Assembly (NCBI GenBank): GCA_008501735.1
Contig: QQUF01000008.1
Location: 186,001 to 250,000, forward strand
Direction: 5' to 3'
Source of the DNA: Calditrichota bacterium
GTDB lineage: Bacteria; CLD3
Length of the DNA: 64,000 nucleotides
The notes below the pieces were generated by a model. The model saw only the letters and a program-made list of their open reading frames with translations, was not told where the DNA came from and searched no databases. A program made the position numbers and the translations under genes. This document shows positions 25,263-33,891 of this stretch, in pieces (position 1 is the first letter of the stretch; the number at the start of each line of letters is the position of its first letter).

Positions 25263-26549
25263 CTAAGCAGTTTTAACAAGTTTTGCGGCAAAAGAGCCGT
25301 CGAAATTAGATTGGTACTGAAATGTTCTTACAAAACCTTCTTCGGTCAAAAATTCTTTTGGAACTTTTCCCTTAGCAGATTCAATTTCAAATTCAGGGTG
25401 TTTCACTAAAAATTTATGAACGATTTCTTCATTTTCACGGGAGTCAATTGAACAAGTGCAGTAAACTAAAACTCCACCTTTTTTCAAATTCTTTGCAAGG
25501 TTTTCAAGGATTGCAGATTGAACTTTTGTGATTTTTTCAACATCTTCATTCTTACGTTTCCAACGCATATCAACTCTTTTGTTCAAAACTCCAAGTCCTG
25601 AGCAAGGAACATCAGCAATAATTTTGTCAAATTTATCTTTGTAACTAAACTCTGTAGCATTTCCAGCAACAAGAGCAATGTTTGACAAACCAAGTCTTTT
25701 GATGTTTTGGTTAATCAATTTTTGTTTTGCTTCAAATTTGTCTAAGCCGATAATTTCCGCTTCACAATTTGAAAGCTCAGCAATGTGTGTGAGTTTTCCG
25801 CCCGGAGCACAACAAGCGTCCAAAATTCTTTCGCCTTTTTGTGGGTCAAGTAAAATGCTCGGAATTCCTGCACTTGTGTTTTGGATTGAAGCTAAGCCTT
25901 TGATGAGAAAAGGTTTAATTTGTCTAAAAGTGAAGACTTCGTAAAAATCTTTGATTTCAGTTTTTTTGCAAAAATCTCTACTGAGTTCAAGGAAAAGCTG
26001 TTCTTCTGTGAAAATAGTTTTGTTGAGCCTAAAAGTAATTTTTGGTCTTTCGTTGTCAACTTTGCAAAGGTCAATTGTCTTGAGTTCGCCGAATTCTGAA
26101 AGCCATCTTTCAACTATCCATTCAGGATGCGAATGTTCAATACTAATTCTTCTAACAACGTCTTTCGGGTAGTCAGTGTTTTCCTCAAAATTTCTAAGAA
26201 CAGCATTGACAAAATTTCCCCAGTGTGAACCAAGTTCCTTTTTCGCAAGGTTTACGGATTCGTTCACGATTACTTCTTTTTCCAAACTTTCGATAAAAAG
26301 TAGTTGGTAAATTCCAAGCCTTAAAATGATTCTTAGTTTGGTTTGGAGCTTATTAATTTTCTTGTGAATCGAATTTTGGATTTGCCAATCGAGTCTTAAT
26401 TGCCAACGAATTGTTCCGTTGACTAATTCGGTAATAAAAGGCAAATTCACAAGACTTCCGCCACGAAGATTTTCGAGAAGTTTGTCTGCGTATGCTTTTT
26501 CTTTTTCCACTTTGAGCAGAATTCTAAAAGCCGTTTGTATTGATTTCAT
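25263..26549 (-). CDS. rsmB: 16S rRNA (cytosine-967-C5)-methyltransferase RsmB
   Basis: This enzyme methylates C967 of 16S rRNA. The 428-residue protein has an N-terminal NusB-like RNA-binding domain (about 1-140) and a C-terminal Rossmann methyltransferase domain with the SAM motif DACCAPGGKLTH, the DVPCSGLGVLNK segment and the catalytic Cys in YCTCSI. Its ATG follows the mqnC stop with no gap (TAA then ATG), so the two genes are cotranscribed and probably coupled. Confidence 0.95.
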   Translation of the reverse strand: MKSIQTAFRILLKVEKEKAYADKLLENLRGGSLVNLPFITELVNGTIRWQLRLDWQIQNSIHKKINKLQTKLRIILRLGIYQLLFIESLEKEVIVNESVNLAKKELGSHWGNFVNAVLRNFEENTDYPKDVVRRISIEHSHPEWIVERWLSEFGELKTIDLCKVDNERPKITFRLNKTIFTEEQLFLELSRDFCKKTEIKDFYEVFTFRQIKPFLIKGLASIQNTSAGIPSILLDPQKGERILDACCAPGGKLTHIAELSNCEAEIIGLDKFEAKQKLINQNIKRLGLSNIALVAGNATEFSYKDKFDKIIADVPCSGLGVLNKRVDMRWKRKNEDVEKITKVQSAILENLAKNLKKGGVLVYCTCSIDSRENEEIVHKFLVKHPEFEIESAKGKVPKEFLTEEGFVRTFQYQSNFDGSFAAKLVKTA

Positions 26550-27611
26550 TTAATTTATTAACTCGTAATCCATTTTGCGGAGTTTCGGAACGTAACCTGC
26601 TTCTTTGATGTTTCGTTCAATTTCTTCGACTGTAAGATGAAATGAAGTTCCAGCAGTGCTAACTACATTTTCTTCCATCATCAAACTACCAAAGTCGTTG
26701 ATTCCAAATTGTAAAGAAACCTGACCGATTTTCGGTCCTTGAGTTACCCAAGAGGCTTGCATATTGTCAATGTTGTCAAGCATTAAACGACAAATTGCAG
26801 TTGTTTTCAAATATTCAAAACCTGTTACTTCTTGCAAGTGTGAAAGTAAGTGAGTAGGTTGAAGGGGCCAACAAATGAAAGCTGTAAATCCACCTGTTCT
26901 GTCTTGGACTTCGCGAAGTCTGAACAAGTGTTCAAGTCTTTCTTCGAGAGTTTCGATGTGTCCAAACATCATTGTTGCAGTTGTTCTCATTCCGACTTCG
27001 TGAGCAGCTTCCATAACTCCGAGCCATTCGTCAGTTGTGCATTTCCCAAGAGTTAAAGCATTACGAACTCTGTCAACGAGAATTTCTCCGCCTCCTCCAG
27101 GAACCGAATCCAAACCTGCTTCGTGCAAAGTTGAAAGAATTTCTGTGTAAGATTTTTTTTCGATTTTTGCCAAGTAGTGAACTTCCGGAGGGCTTAAAGC
27201 GTGAATGTGAATTTGAGGGTAATTTTCTTTAATGTAACGGAAAAGTTGAACGTAAAAATCAGTTCTTAATGAAGGGTTCATTCCACCTTGCATTAAAATT
27301 TGGTAACCGCCAACTTCTATTAACTCTTCAATCTTTTTACCAATTTCTTCGTTAGCTAGAACGTAGGTGTCAGTATCTTTGATTTTTCGGTAAAAAGAAC
27401 AAAAATCGCAGTGAGCAATGCAAACATTTGTGTAATTAATATTTCTGTCAATGATGTAAGTAACATTGTTGTCAGGGTGTTTTCTTTGTCTTACAAAATT
27501 CGCCATTTGTCCAATTGTCAGCAAGTCGTTTGAGCGAAAAAGCTCCATTCCATCTTCAAAGTTGAGTCGTTCTTCACGTTTGATTTTGTCAAAAATTCTG
27601 TTTAAAGACAT
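26550..27611 (-). CDS. mqnC: Cyclic dehypoxanthinyl futalosine synthase MqnC
   Basis: This radical SAM enzyme closes the second ring in the futalosine route to menaquinone. The 353-residue protein carries the cluster motif C64-IAH-C68-DF-C71 and the family stretches LMQGGMNPSLRTDFYV and SVPGGGGEILVDRVR. mqnA lies upstream on the same strand, 82 bases before it. Menaquinone is the likely electron donor for the quinol-type NO reductase at 29980. mqnB and mqnD are not in the window. Confidence 0.95.
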   Translation of the reverse strand: MSLNRIFDKIKREERLNFEDGMELFRSNDLLTIGQMANFVRQRKHPDNNVTYIIDRNINYTNVCIAHCDFCSFYRKIKDTDTYVLANEEIGKKIEELIEVGGYQILMQGGMNPSLRTDFYVQLFRYIKENYPQIHIHALSPPEVHYLAKIEKKSYTEILSTLHEAGLDSVPGGGGEILVDRVRNALTLGKCTTDEWLGVMEAAHEVGMRTTATMMFGHIETLEERLEHLFRLREVQDRTGGFTAFICWPLQPTHLLSHLQEVTGFEYLKTTAICRLMLDNIDNMQASWVTQGPKIGQVSLQFGINDFGSLMMEENVVSTAGTSFHLTVEEIERNIKEAGYVPKLRKMDYELIN

Positions 27612-27693
27612 TTTAAAACCTTTGTTGATTTTTCTAAATTAACGAGTCGGAATTTACTCAAAAAAGCCCAAAGCCCAAAGCATTAACAATTGT

Positions 27694-28488
27694 TTAGCCA
27701 AAAAAATCTAAATCTGGAATATCTTGAATTAAACCGTGATAAAATGCTAATTCGTAAAAAGTAGTCAAGCCTTTAATTTCTTCTTCCGTCATTTCGTAAA
27801 AGATGTTTTCCGTAAAATAATTTTCATAAAATTCAGGAGTGAAATTAGGGTTCTGTTTGCTACAAATTTGGGCAATTGCACTTTTGTTTCTAATTCCGAA
27901 GTCTTTTGATTTTTGCAAAACCTCAACGTCTTCTTTTGTTACCAAATCGCTAATTCCTGCCCAAAAAGCAAAAACAAAAGGAGAACCTGTTAACGAAACC
28001 CAGTCTTCTGCAAGGTCATAGCGAAGATGTCTTTTGTCGTGTTCGTAAAGTGCTTTGTCTCCGATTACCAAAGCAGCGTCGGCGACTTTGAGCATTTCTG
28101 AAAGGTTTGGTTCGTGTTCGATAAATTCGGGTTCGATTTCGTAAAGTTCTCTGCAAAGAATTCTGAGCAAAGCAACAGAGGTTCTTGAGCTTGAATCAAC
28201 TGCAATTTTTTGAATACCTTGAATGTCTTCGTTGAAAAAAAGTTCAACGCTTTTTACGTATTCTTTTGAGGAAATGCAAAGTTTTGGAACGATTTTAAGG
28301 TTTTTGATTCGTGCAAATTCGATTGAAGGAATCAATCCAAGTGAGATTTCTTGCTTAGAAAGTTTTTCCGCACAAACTCTTGGAATGTCGAAAGAAAGTT
28401 GAAAATCGTTTGGTGGATTTTTTTGTAAAAGCCCAAAAACTAAAGGTAAAGAATTGACGTAACCAACTACGCCGACATTTTTTTGCAT
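27694..28488 (-). CDS. mqnA: Chorismate dehydratase MqnA
   Basis: MqnA performs the first step of the futalosine pathway, turning chorismate into 3-enolpyruvylbenzoate. The 264-residue protein has the periplasmic-binding-like fold of this family. It starts VGVVGYVNSLPLVFG, with SLGLIPSIEFAR near 50-62, VDSSSRTSVALLRI near 95-110 and ALVIGDKAL near 137-146. It points in the same direction as mqnC. Confidence 0.94.
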   Translation of the reverse strand: MQKNVGVVGYVNSLPLVFGLLQKNPPNDFQLSFDIPRVCAEKLSKQEISLGLIPSIEFARIKNLKIVPKLCISSKEYVKSVELFFNEDIQGIQKIAVDSSSRTSVALLRILCRELYEIEPEFIEHEPNLSEMLKVADAALVIGDKALYEHDKRHLRYDLAEDWVSLTGSPFVFAFWAGISDLVTKEDVEVLQKSKDFGIRNKSAIAQICSKQNPNFTPEFYENYFTENIFYEMTEEEIKGLTTFYELAFYHGLIQDIPDLDFFG

Positions 28489-28555
28489 CAGTTTCCTCTG
28501 TAAAAATGAGTCGCCAATTTACCCAAACTTAGCTTTCTTGTCAACTGCTGAAACT

Positions 28556-29161
28556 TTAGCGGATTTCAACAACTTCGTAGCTCTCAACAACTTTCATTTC
28601 ACCTGTCGGAAACTGAACTTCTTGGTTTCTTTGAATCGGTAAATTTGTCTCTTCGTTAATCCAAAGCGTTGCTTCCCCAGAAGGTTGTCCTGCAACAAAA
28701 ATCTCAAAACTTATAGGTTTTGCCAAAGTTCCATTGATTTCTTTTTTCTCACCAAATTTATGATTTTTGGTTTGAACCCAATCTTTTGCAGTTCCGTCAG
28801 TTCTGTCAGGTGGAGAACTTGTGGATAACATTGCAAAATTGTGCAAAAACCCCATTCCCATTGCACCAACTAAAATTCCGTTTAAAAGAAATTCAGGTGT
28901 TTTCATCTCAAATTGTTTGTCTTGGTTTCCTCCTTTCATAATTTTCCCGTCGGAATCTAAAAATAATTCTACACCCGATTTTACAAAAGTTCCTGAAACT
29001 TTGATTTGGACTTTATTTCCTTTTTTCAGAAAAATCTCACCTTCTAAATCTGTCGGAAAAATTCCTTCTGCAACGATTTTGCATTTCATTTTTATAGAAT
29101 TGGCTTTGAGTAAATTTTCTTGAATTTCTATAAATTCACCTGATGCCGATTTTTGTATCAT
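28556..29161 (-). CDS. Hypothetical LolA-like protein
   Basis: This 201-residue protein was not recognised as a named family. The alternating strands, the phrase VQIKVSG...GVELFLDSDGKIMKGG and the late segment LWINEETNLPIQRNQEV resemble the half-open beta-barrel fold of LolA/LolB-type lipid carriers and DUF4292-like proteins. No signal peptide is obvious. The start has AGGACG upstream and lies 14 bases after the gene at 29176-29835, so the two are one transcription unit. Confidence 0.5.
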   Translation of the reverse strand: MIQKSASGEFIEIQENLLKANSIKMKCKIVAEGIFPTDLEGEIFLKKGNKVQIKVSGTFVKSGVELFLDSDGKIMKGGNQDKQFEMKTPEFLLNGILVGAMGMGFLHNFAMLSTSSPPDRTDGTAKDWVQTKNHKFGEKKEINGTLAKPISFEIFVAGQPSGEATLWINEETNLPIQRNQEVQFPTGEMKVVESYEVVEIR

Positions 29162-29175
29162 TTTCGTCCTAACTT

Positions 29176-29835
29176 TTATGGGCTTACTGAGAGTCCAACA
29201 CTAAAGTGTTTATAGTAACCGTCTTCACCCGGATTTATTAAGAACCCAATCTCAGGTCTGATTGCATACTTTTGCAAATTAGAACTTATACCTAAACCTA
29301 AATTAAATGCAACTAAAATATCTGAATCATCTTGGTTTAGTGGAATTAGAAATTTTCCTGAAGGGTTAATCTCAAAGTTATTGCTAATTGGAATTGTTGC
29401 TAAGAAAGTTGGGTGAAATTGCCAAGATTTTGAAGTTCTGATATCGTCACCAAAAGCAAAACCTACAGGAAAGTAAACAGCGGTTTTACCTTCAAGGATT
29501 TCTATCTTTGGACCAAAACCCAAAACAGAAACATCTAATTCCTCAGTCCCTTCAACACTAATTTGCTCGAATCGAACTCTGAAATCTGCCCTCCCACCAA
29601 TTCCAATTGCTGTTTGAATTCCGTAATGGTCTTGAATACTATCTCCTTCATAATCAACAGAAGAATAACTTGGAGTAATTTCTAATTTCCCTTTTTCAAT
29701 TGTTCTTGCACTTTGTAACTCTGAGAAAGTCGGAGCACAACTAGACATAAAATTTGAAGCGACTAAAAAAAATCCAAAATATTTAAGCAATGAATAAATG
29801 TTTTTTTTCAATGGAATTGTAGCTTTTTGCATCAT
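29176..29835 (-). CDS. Putative lipoprotein with beta-barrel-like body
   Basis: This 219-residue protein has a basic N-terminus, a hydrophobic segment and C33 in FMSSC, an imperfect lipobox. The rest alternates polar and aromatic strands (YSSVDYEGD, ADFRVRFEQ, VYFPVGFAFGDD) and ends SVGLSVSP, suggesting a small outer-membrane barrel or barrel-like lipoprotein. The substrate and function are unknown. AAAGGT precedes the ATG. The gene downstream (28556) also looks envelope-related. Confidence 0.55.
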   Translation of the reverse strand: MMQKATIPLKKNIYSLLKYFGFFLVASNFMSSCAPTFSELQSARTIEKGKLEITPSYSSVDYEGDSIQDHYGIQTAIGIGGRADFRVRFEQISVEGTEELDVSVLGFGPKIEILEGKTAVYFPVGFAFGDDIRTSKSWQFHPTFLATIPISNNFEINPSGKFLIPLNQDDSDILVAFNLGLGISSNLQKYAIRPEIGFLINPGEDGYYKHFSVGLSVSP

Positions 29836-29916
29836 AACACCTTTATTATAAATTGAGTAAAAATTTGTTTTAGCCTACTTCAGAAATAATTTTCTGTTTA
29901 ATATTTTTTTGACCAA

Positions 29917-29948
29917 TAAAAAACCCGTTTCATAAAAGCAAAACGGGT
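29917..29948 (-). terminator. Terminator after norZ
   Basis: On the minus strand the stem ACCCGTTT / AAACGGGT (29941-29948 with 29923-29930) is followed by six T. It closes the ric-norZ unit. Confidence 0.88.
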
Positions 29949-29979
29949 AATTGTTCTATACTAAATCTAAAGGAGGTAG

Positions 29980-32274
29980 TTATTTTTGAAAAGCTAATTT
30001 GCCTTTAACTTTTGTCTTTGGTGAATGGCTTTCTACAAAGCTCCAACCGAATTTTAAACCTACTACAAAGTAAGCGAGAACTAAAACACCGTAAATGAAA
30101 ACTGCATCGCCGATAAGTCGCATCCAACGTAAAGTTTCGATAATGTCTGTTTGTAAAAATTCTGAGCTTCTTGCAAACCACAAACCTGTTTCAACACTTG
30201 CCCAAGTTTGCATCAAACCGATTGGTAACAAGCTCAAACCAATCATTAATCCCAATCCAATGTTCATGCTCCAAAACGAAACTGTAACCAAAGATTCTTT
30301 CCAGACGCCTTGTGGTTGAAGTCTTCGCAAGACTAATAAAACCAAACCAAGTGAAAGTAAGCCGTAAACTCCGAAAGTTGCTGCGTGTGCGTGAACTGCT
30401 GTTGTATTGAGACCTTGCATATAGTAAAGAGCGATTGGAGGATTAATTAAAAATCCGAATATTCCTGCTCCAACTAAGTTCCAAAATGCAACGCCGATGA
30501 AAAATTTTATTGGTGAAGCGTACTTTTGCATCCAAGCGACTTTGTCTCGCATTGCCAAAGTTTCTTTTGCTTCCAAACCAATCAAAAGTAAAGGCACGAC
30601 TTCCAAAGCACTAAAACAAGCTCCGACTGCTGTAATCGCAATTGGTGTTCCACTAAAGTAAAGGTGATGAAAAGTCCCAGGAATTCCGCCGACCAAAAAT
30701 ATTGAAGTCGAAGCTAAAGCTGAACGAACCGCACTTTTTGGGTTAATCAAACCTAATTTTGTAAAAATGAAAGCAAGTGCGACTGTTGCGAAGACTTCAA
30801 AAAATCCTTCAACCCAAAGATGAACAACCCACCAACGCCAGTATTCCATAACTGAAAGATGAGTTTTTGCACCGTAGAAAAATCCTGCTCCGTAAAAAAG
30901 CCCGATTGCTGTCGCAGAAAGTGTGAAAAGTATTAAAAGGCTTCTGCCTTGTTCATTTTTTTTGAGTGCAGGAACAATTGCGTTTAGCATCAAACTTAAC
31001 CACACGAGCAAACCTGTGAATAATCCAATTTGCCAAACTCTTCCTAAATCAATGTATTCGTAACCTTGGTGTCCAATTAGGAAACTCCATTCGAGGTCTA
31101 ATTTTTGGTGAATTGCAAAATATTCTCCTGTAAGCGAACCGCCAACGACTACCAACAAAGCACCAAAAAGAATGTTCACACCGAGTTTTTGGAATTTCGG
31201 GTCTTTGCCACCATTTATCACAGGAGCTAAAAATAAACCTGCTGTCAAAAATGAGGTTGCAATCCAAAAGAGAGCAGTTTGCAAATGCCAAGTTCTTGCA
31301 AGTGAATAAGGTAGAAATTCGGCAAGAGCAATTCCGTAAAACTCCTGTCCTTCAACAGTGTAATGTGCCAAAGCTGCTCCAAGAAATACTTGGACGAGAA
31401 ACAAAGCAATAATTACAAAACAATATTTCCAAAGTGCTTTCATCGAAGGTGTTAGTTTGAAATTGTCGAAAGGGTCTGTTTTTGGAGCAACAGTTTCTTC
31501 GTCTTCTTTTTTCTTGAAAGACAAGTACCAAACTAAAGAACCAATTCCGATTAAAAGTATAATTATGCTAATTATCGACCAGAATAGATTTGCAGTAGTT
31601 GGGACGTTCCCGATAAGTTCTTCGTGAGGCCAATTATTTGTGTAAGTAACGTCTTGGTTTGGTCGATTTGTCGCACAAGCCCAAGAAGCCCAGTAAAAGA
31701 AAGCCATCATTTTTTCACGTCTTTCGAGACTCGGAATAATGTTTTCTTGAATTGCGTAATTTTCGCGTAAATCTTGAAGTTCCGGAGTGTTTCCAAAAAG
31801 GCTTAAGTAATGTCCGGAAACTACTTCAATTGCTTTAACTCTTTCTTCGGAAATGACTAAGTTTTCTGTTGCTGAGTTGTAAGTGTTTTCTTTGTAATCT
31901 TTTTCCAAACCTGCTTTAAGAGAGGCTTTTTGTGAGTCATTCAAAGAGTCAAAATCAACTCCAAACGCTTTTTGACTGCGAAAATTCAAAACTGTTACAA
32001 GTTCTCTGTGCAACCAATCTGCACTCCAATCTGGAGCTTGGTAAGCTCCGTGTCCCCAAATTGAACCAACTTGTTGTCCGCCCATTGATTGCCAAACCAT
32101 TTGACCTGTTTCGATGTCGGATTTCGTAAAAATTGTTTCTCCGTTTTCACTAACGATTTTCTCTGGAATTGGAGGAGCTTGTCGGTAAACTTCTCTTCCA
32201 AAAAATCCAAAAATTGTAAAGGTTACTACAAGGACTCCGACAAGAGTCATCCATAATTTCTTTTCTTTAGTCAT
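29980..32274 (-). CDS. norZ: Quinol-dependent nitric oxide reductase (qNOR)
   Basis: This inner-membrane enzyme reduces two NO to N2O with electrons from menaquinol. The 764-residue single-chain form fuses the NorC-like extension (residues 1-240, with GQMVWQSMGGQQVGSIWGHGAYQAPDWS-type sequence) to the NorB catalytic core of 12 membrane helices. The core has its usual conserved histidines (for example HLWVEGFFEVF and HAHAATFGVYG). The length fits the family. The stop is followed by a terminator, and ric lies ten bases upstream. It probably serves NO detoxification, since no nitrite reductase is seen nearby. Control is likely by NorR (33892). Confidence 0.96.
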   Translation of the reverse strand: MTKEKKLWMTLVGVLVVTFTIFGFFGREVYRQAPPIPEKIVSENGETIFTKSDIETGQMVWQSMGGQQVGSIWGHGAYQAPDWSADWLHRELVTVLNFRSQKAFGVDFDSLNDSQKASLKAGLEKDYKENTYNSATENLVISEERVKAIEVVSGHYLSLFGNTPELQDLRENYAIQENIIPSLERREKMMAFFYWASWACATNRPNQDVTYTNNWPHEELIGNVPTTANLFWSIISIIILLIGIGSLVWYLSFKKKEDEETVAPKTDPFDNFKLTPSMKALWKYCFVIIALFLVQVFLGAALAHYTVEGQEFYGIALAEFLPYSLARTWHLQTALFWIATSFLTAGLFLAPVINGGKDPKFQKLGVNILFGALLVVVGGSLTGEYFAIHQKLDLEWSFLIGHQGYEYIDLGRVWQIGLFTGLLVWLSLMLNAIVPALKKNEQGRSLLILFTLSATAIGLFYGAGFFYGAKTHLSVMEYWRWWVVHLWVEGFFEVFATVALAFIFTKLGLINPKSAVRSALASTSIFLVGGIPGTFHHLYFSGTPIAITAVGACFSALEVVPLLLIGLEAKETLAMRDKVAWMQKYASPIKFFIGVAFWNLVGAGIFGFLINPPIALYYMQGLNTTAVHAHAATFGVYGLLSLGLVLLVLRRLQPQGVWKESLVTVSFWSMNIGLGLMIGLSLLPIGLMQTWASVETGLWFARSSEFLQTDIIETLRWMRLIGDAVFIYGVLVLAYFVVGLKFGWSFVESHSPKTKVKGKLAFQK

Positions 32275-32284
32275 TTTAGTTCAC

Positions 32285-32947
32285 CTAATGATTTAATGCT
32301 CTTGGGAAAAGCACGTTGTTTTCGAGTGAAATGTGGTTCATCAAGTCATCAATTAAATTTCTGACTCCAAGGTAACAAGCTCTCCAAGTGTTACAAGCAT
32401 CTGAAGGAAGTTCAAAATTGTGAACGATTTTTTCTAATTTTTCAATATTTTTGCCGTGTTCGTCGTGTTCTTGCTTCATTACTTCGATTGGTCCGGCGAC
32501 AAAGTGAAACATTCCGTTGTTAATTGCAGGAAACAGAATTTGTTCTTCTTTTTGCATATGGCTTTCGAGTTCGCCTTCCATTTTTACCAAAAATTCCATC
32601 AAACCTGTTGGGCAAAGTTCTTTGTTTCCGTGAACAATTTCAATTCTTTGAGCAAGTTTGATTAATTCTGGTAAATCGTAGCGATGTTTTTCGTGGAAGT
32701 TTTTGAGAATGTGTTCAATTAAAATGTTTAAATCTTTGTTCTGCCAATCAGGGTTTTCTGTTTCATTTTGTTCTAATTCCTTAAGCTCGCAAACGATTGT
32801 GTCAAAATCCAAACCCTTTGCACTTGCTGCTTCTGTTAATAAAACTCCGCCACCACAGCAAAAGTCTAATTTATTTTTTCTAAAAACTTTTGTAGCTCCT
32901 GAAAGTTGAACTGCAATGTCACCTACTGTTTTATTTTGATAGTCCAT
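32285..32947 (-). CDS. ric: RIC di-iron protein (iron-sulfur cluster repair)
   Basis: This 220-residue YtfE/ScdA-type protein repairs iron-sulfur clusters or handles iron damaged by NO and oxidants. The N-terminal ScdA domain has DFCCGGG (29-34 region). The C-terminal hemerythrin-like four-helix bundle carries the di-iron His/Glu set (HILKNFHEKHRYDL, HGNKEL, ESHMQKEEQILFP, QEHDEHG, NHISLENNVLFP). It is the first gene of the ric-norZ unit. The TAA of ric is ten bases from the norZ start. Confidence 0.94.
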   Translation of the reverse strand: MDYQNKTVGDIAVQLSGATKVFRKNKLDFCCGGGVLLTEAASAKGLDFDTIVCELKELEQNETENPDWQNKDLNILIEHILKNFHEKHRYDLPELIKLAQRIEIVHGNKELCPTGLMEFLVKMEGELESHMQKEEQILFPAINNGMFHFVAGPIEVMKQEHDEHGKNIEKLEKIVHNFELPSDACNTWRACYLGVRNLIDDLMNHISLENNVLFPRALNH

Positions 32948-32998
32948 TTTTAAATCTCCTGAAAAATTGTTGAGTGTTTTCGTTTTTTACTTTCCTTT

Positions 32999-33016
32999 AG
33001 TCAAAGAGAATGCCAA
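32999..33016 (-). promoter_or_regulatory. Candidate sigma-54 promoter of ric-norZ
   Basis: The minus strand reads TTGGCATTCTCTTTGACT, with GG and GA at the exact spacing of the -24/-12 element (consensus YTGGCACG-N4-TTGC). It departs from consensus at positions 7-9 and at the -12 C. The start of ric is about 52 bases downstream, leaving a 5' leader of roughly 40 bases. NorR-type activators use this promoter class. Confidence 0.5.
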
Positions 33017-33084
33017 TTGAGTTAGAACCTTTAAACTGCATTTTTATTAAAAATGTTATAAAATTCACAACTGTCTCTGTTGTT

Positions 33085-33117
33085 AAAGTTATAACTTGTT
33101 ATGAAAGTTATAACTTT
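33085..33117 (-). promoter_or_regulatory. Twin palindromic operator upstream of ric-norZ
   Basis: AAGTTATAACTT occurs twice as a perfect 12-bp palindrome (33086-33097 and 33105-33116, the second extending to 14 bp), with centres 19 bases apart. A degraded third unit (GTTATAAA) lies at 33055-33062. The pair is about 100-130 bases upstream of the predicted sigma-54 start, the usual distance for enhancer sites. GT-N4-AC spacing differs from the E. coli NorR GT-N7-AC pattern, so the binding protein is inferred. The rest of this 247-base gap is AT-rich with no other feature. Confidence 0.65.
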
Positions 33118-33194
33118 AGTGTTTGCAGTTTTTGATTTCTTTGTTAGTTTTGCCGAAATTTTGTTTGAAAACTTTTATCTAACTGAAAGTCAAA

Positions 33195-33827
33195 ATGGAA
33201 ATTTATTTAGAATACGCCTTGCTTGTCTTTACTTCGCTTTTTGCGATGATGAATCCGATTGGAGTAATTCCTGTTTATATGTCTATGACTTCAAAACTTC
33301 CGAGTGAAGAGGCAAAACGAGTTGCTTTTAAGAGTTCGCTCACTGCTTGTCTGACACTTTTCTTTTTTGCTTTTTCGGGGAAATTCATTTTTGATTTCTT
33401 TGCGATTTCCGTCAATTCTCTAAAGGTTGTCGGTGGCATAATTTTTTTCATAACAGGCTACGATATGCTTCAAGCAAGATTTGTCCGAACTAAAAGCGAA
33501 AATGAAACAGAAGTCGAATTTGCAAACGATGTGGCAATTACTCCTTTAGCAATTCCGATAATTTGTGGTCCAGGAGCAATTACTGTTGTCATAATTTATA
33601 TGCAAGAGGGTTTAACAATTGTTCACAATTCAATTCTTCTCTTTTGTGTCTTCGGTATTTGTTCGCTCACTTGGATTACTCTTCTTAGCTCGCGAAAAAT
33701 CTTTCAGTTCCTCGGTGCAAACGGTAACAAAGTGATGATGAGAATTATGGGATTGATTGTGATGGTAATTGCTGTGGAATTTTTCTTTAGTGGCTTAAAA
33801 CCGATAATTCAAGGGATAATTCACTAA
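33195..33827 (+). CDS. MarC-family integral membrane protein
   Basis: This 210-residue protein has six hydrophobic segments and the MarC/UPF0056 signatures near the start (FTSLFAMMNPIGVIPVYMSMT) and middle (ITPLAIPIICGPGAITVV). The family is a set of inner-membrane proteins of uncertain transport function, and E. coli MarC is not needed for multidrug resistance. It is divergent from ric and shares the operator region, so NO or redox control is possible. norR begins 65 bases after the stop, separated by a palindromic repeat. Confidence 0.9.
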   Translation: MEIYLEYALLVFTSLFAMMNPIGVIPVYMSMTSKLPSEEAKRVAFKSSLTACLTLFFFAFSGKFIFDFFAISVNSLKVVGGIIFFITGYDMLQARFVRTKSENETEVEFANDVAITPLAIPIICGPGAITVVIIYMQEGLTIVHNSILLFCVFGICSLTWITLLSSRKIFQFLGANGNKVMMRIMGLIVMVIAVEFFFSGLKPIIQGIIH

Positions 33828-33839
33828 ACTGCTAAAACT

Positions 33840-33867
33840 GTAGAGACGTAATGCATTGCGTCTCTAC
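33840..33867. repeat. Palindromic repeat family B, copy 1
   Basis: A 28-bp palindrome (left arm GTAGAGACGTAATG, right arm CATTGCGTCTCTAC) has one mismatch and lies between marC and norR. It is related to the copies at 39093, 49363 and 53977. Confidence 0.85.
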
Positions 33868-33891
33868 GAACGAACAAAACAGGAAAATAAA

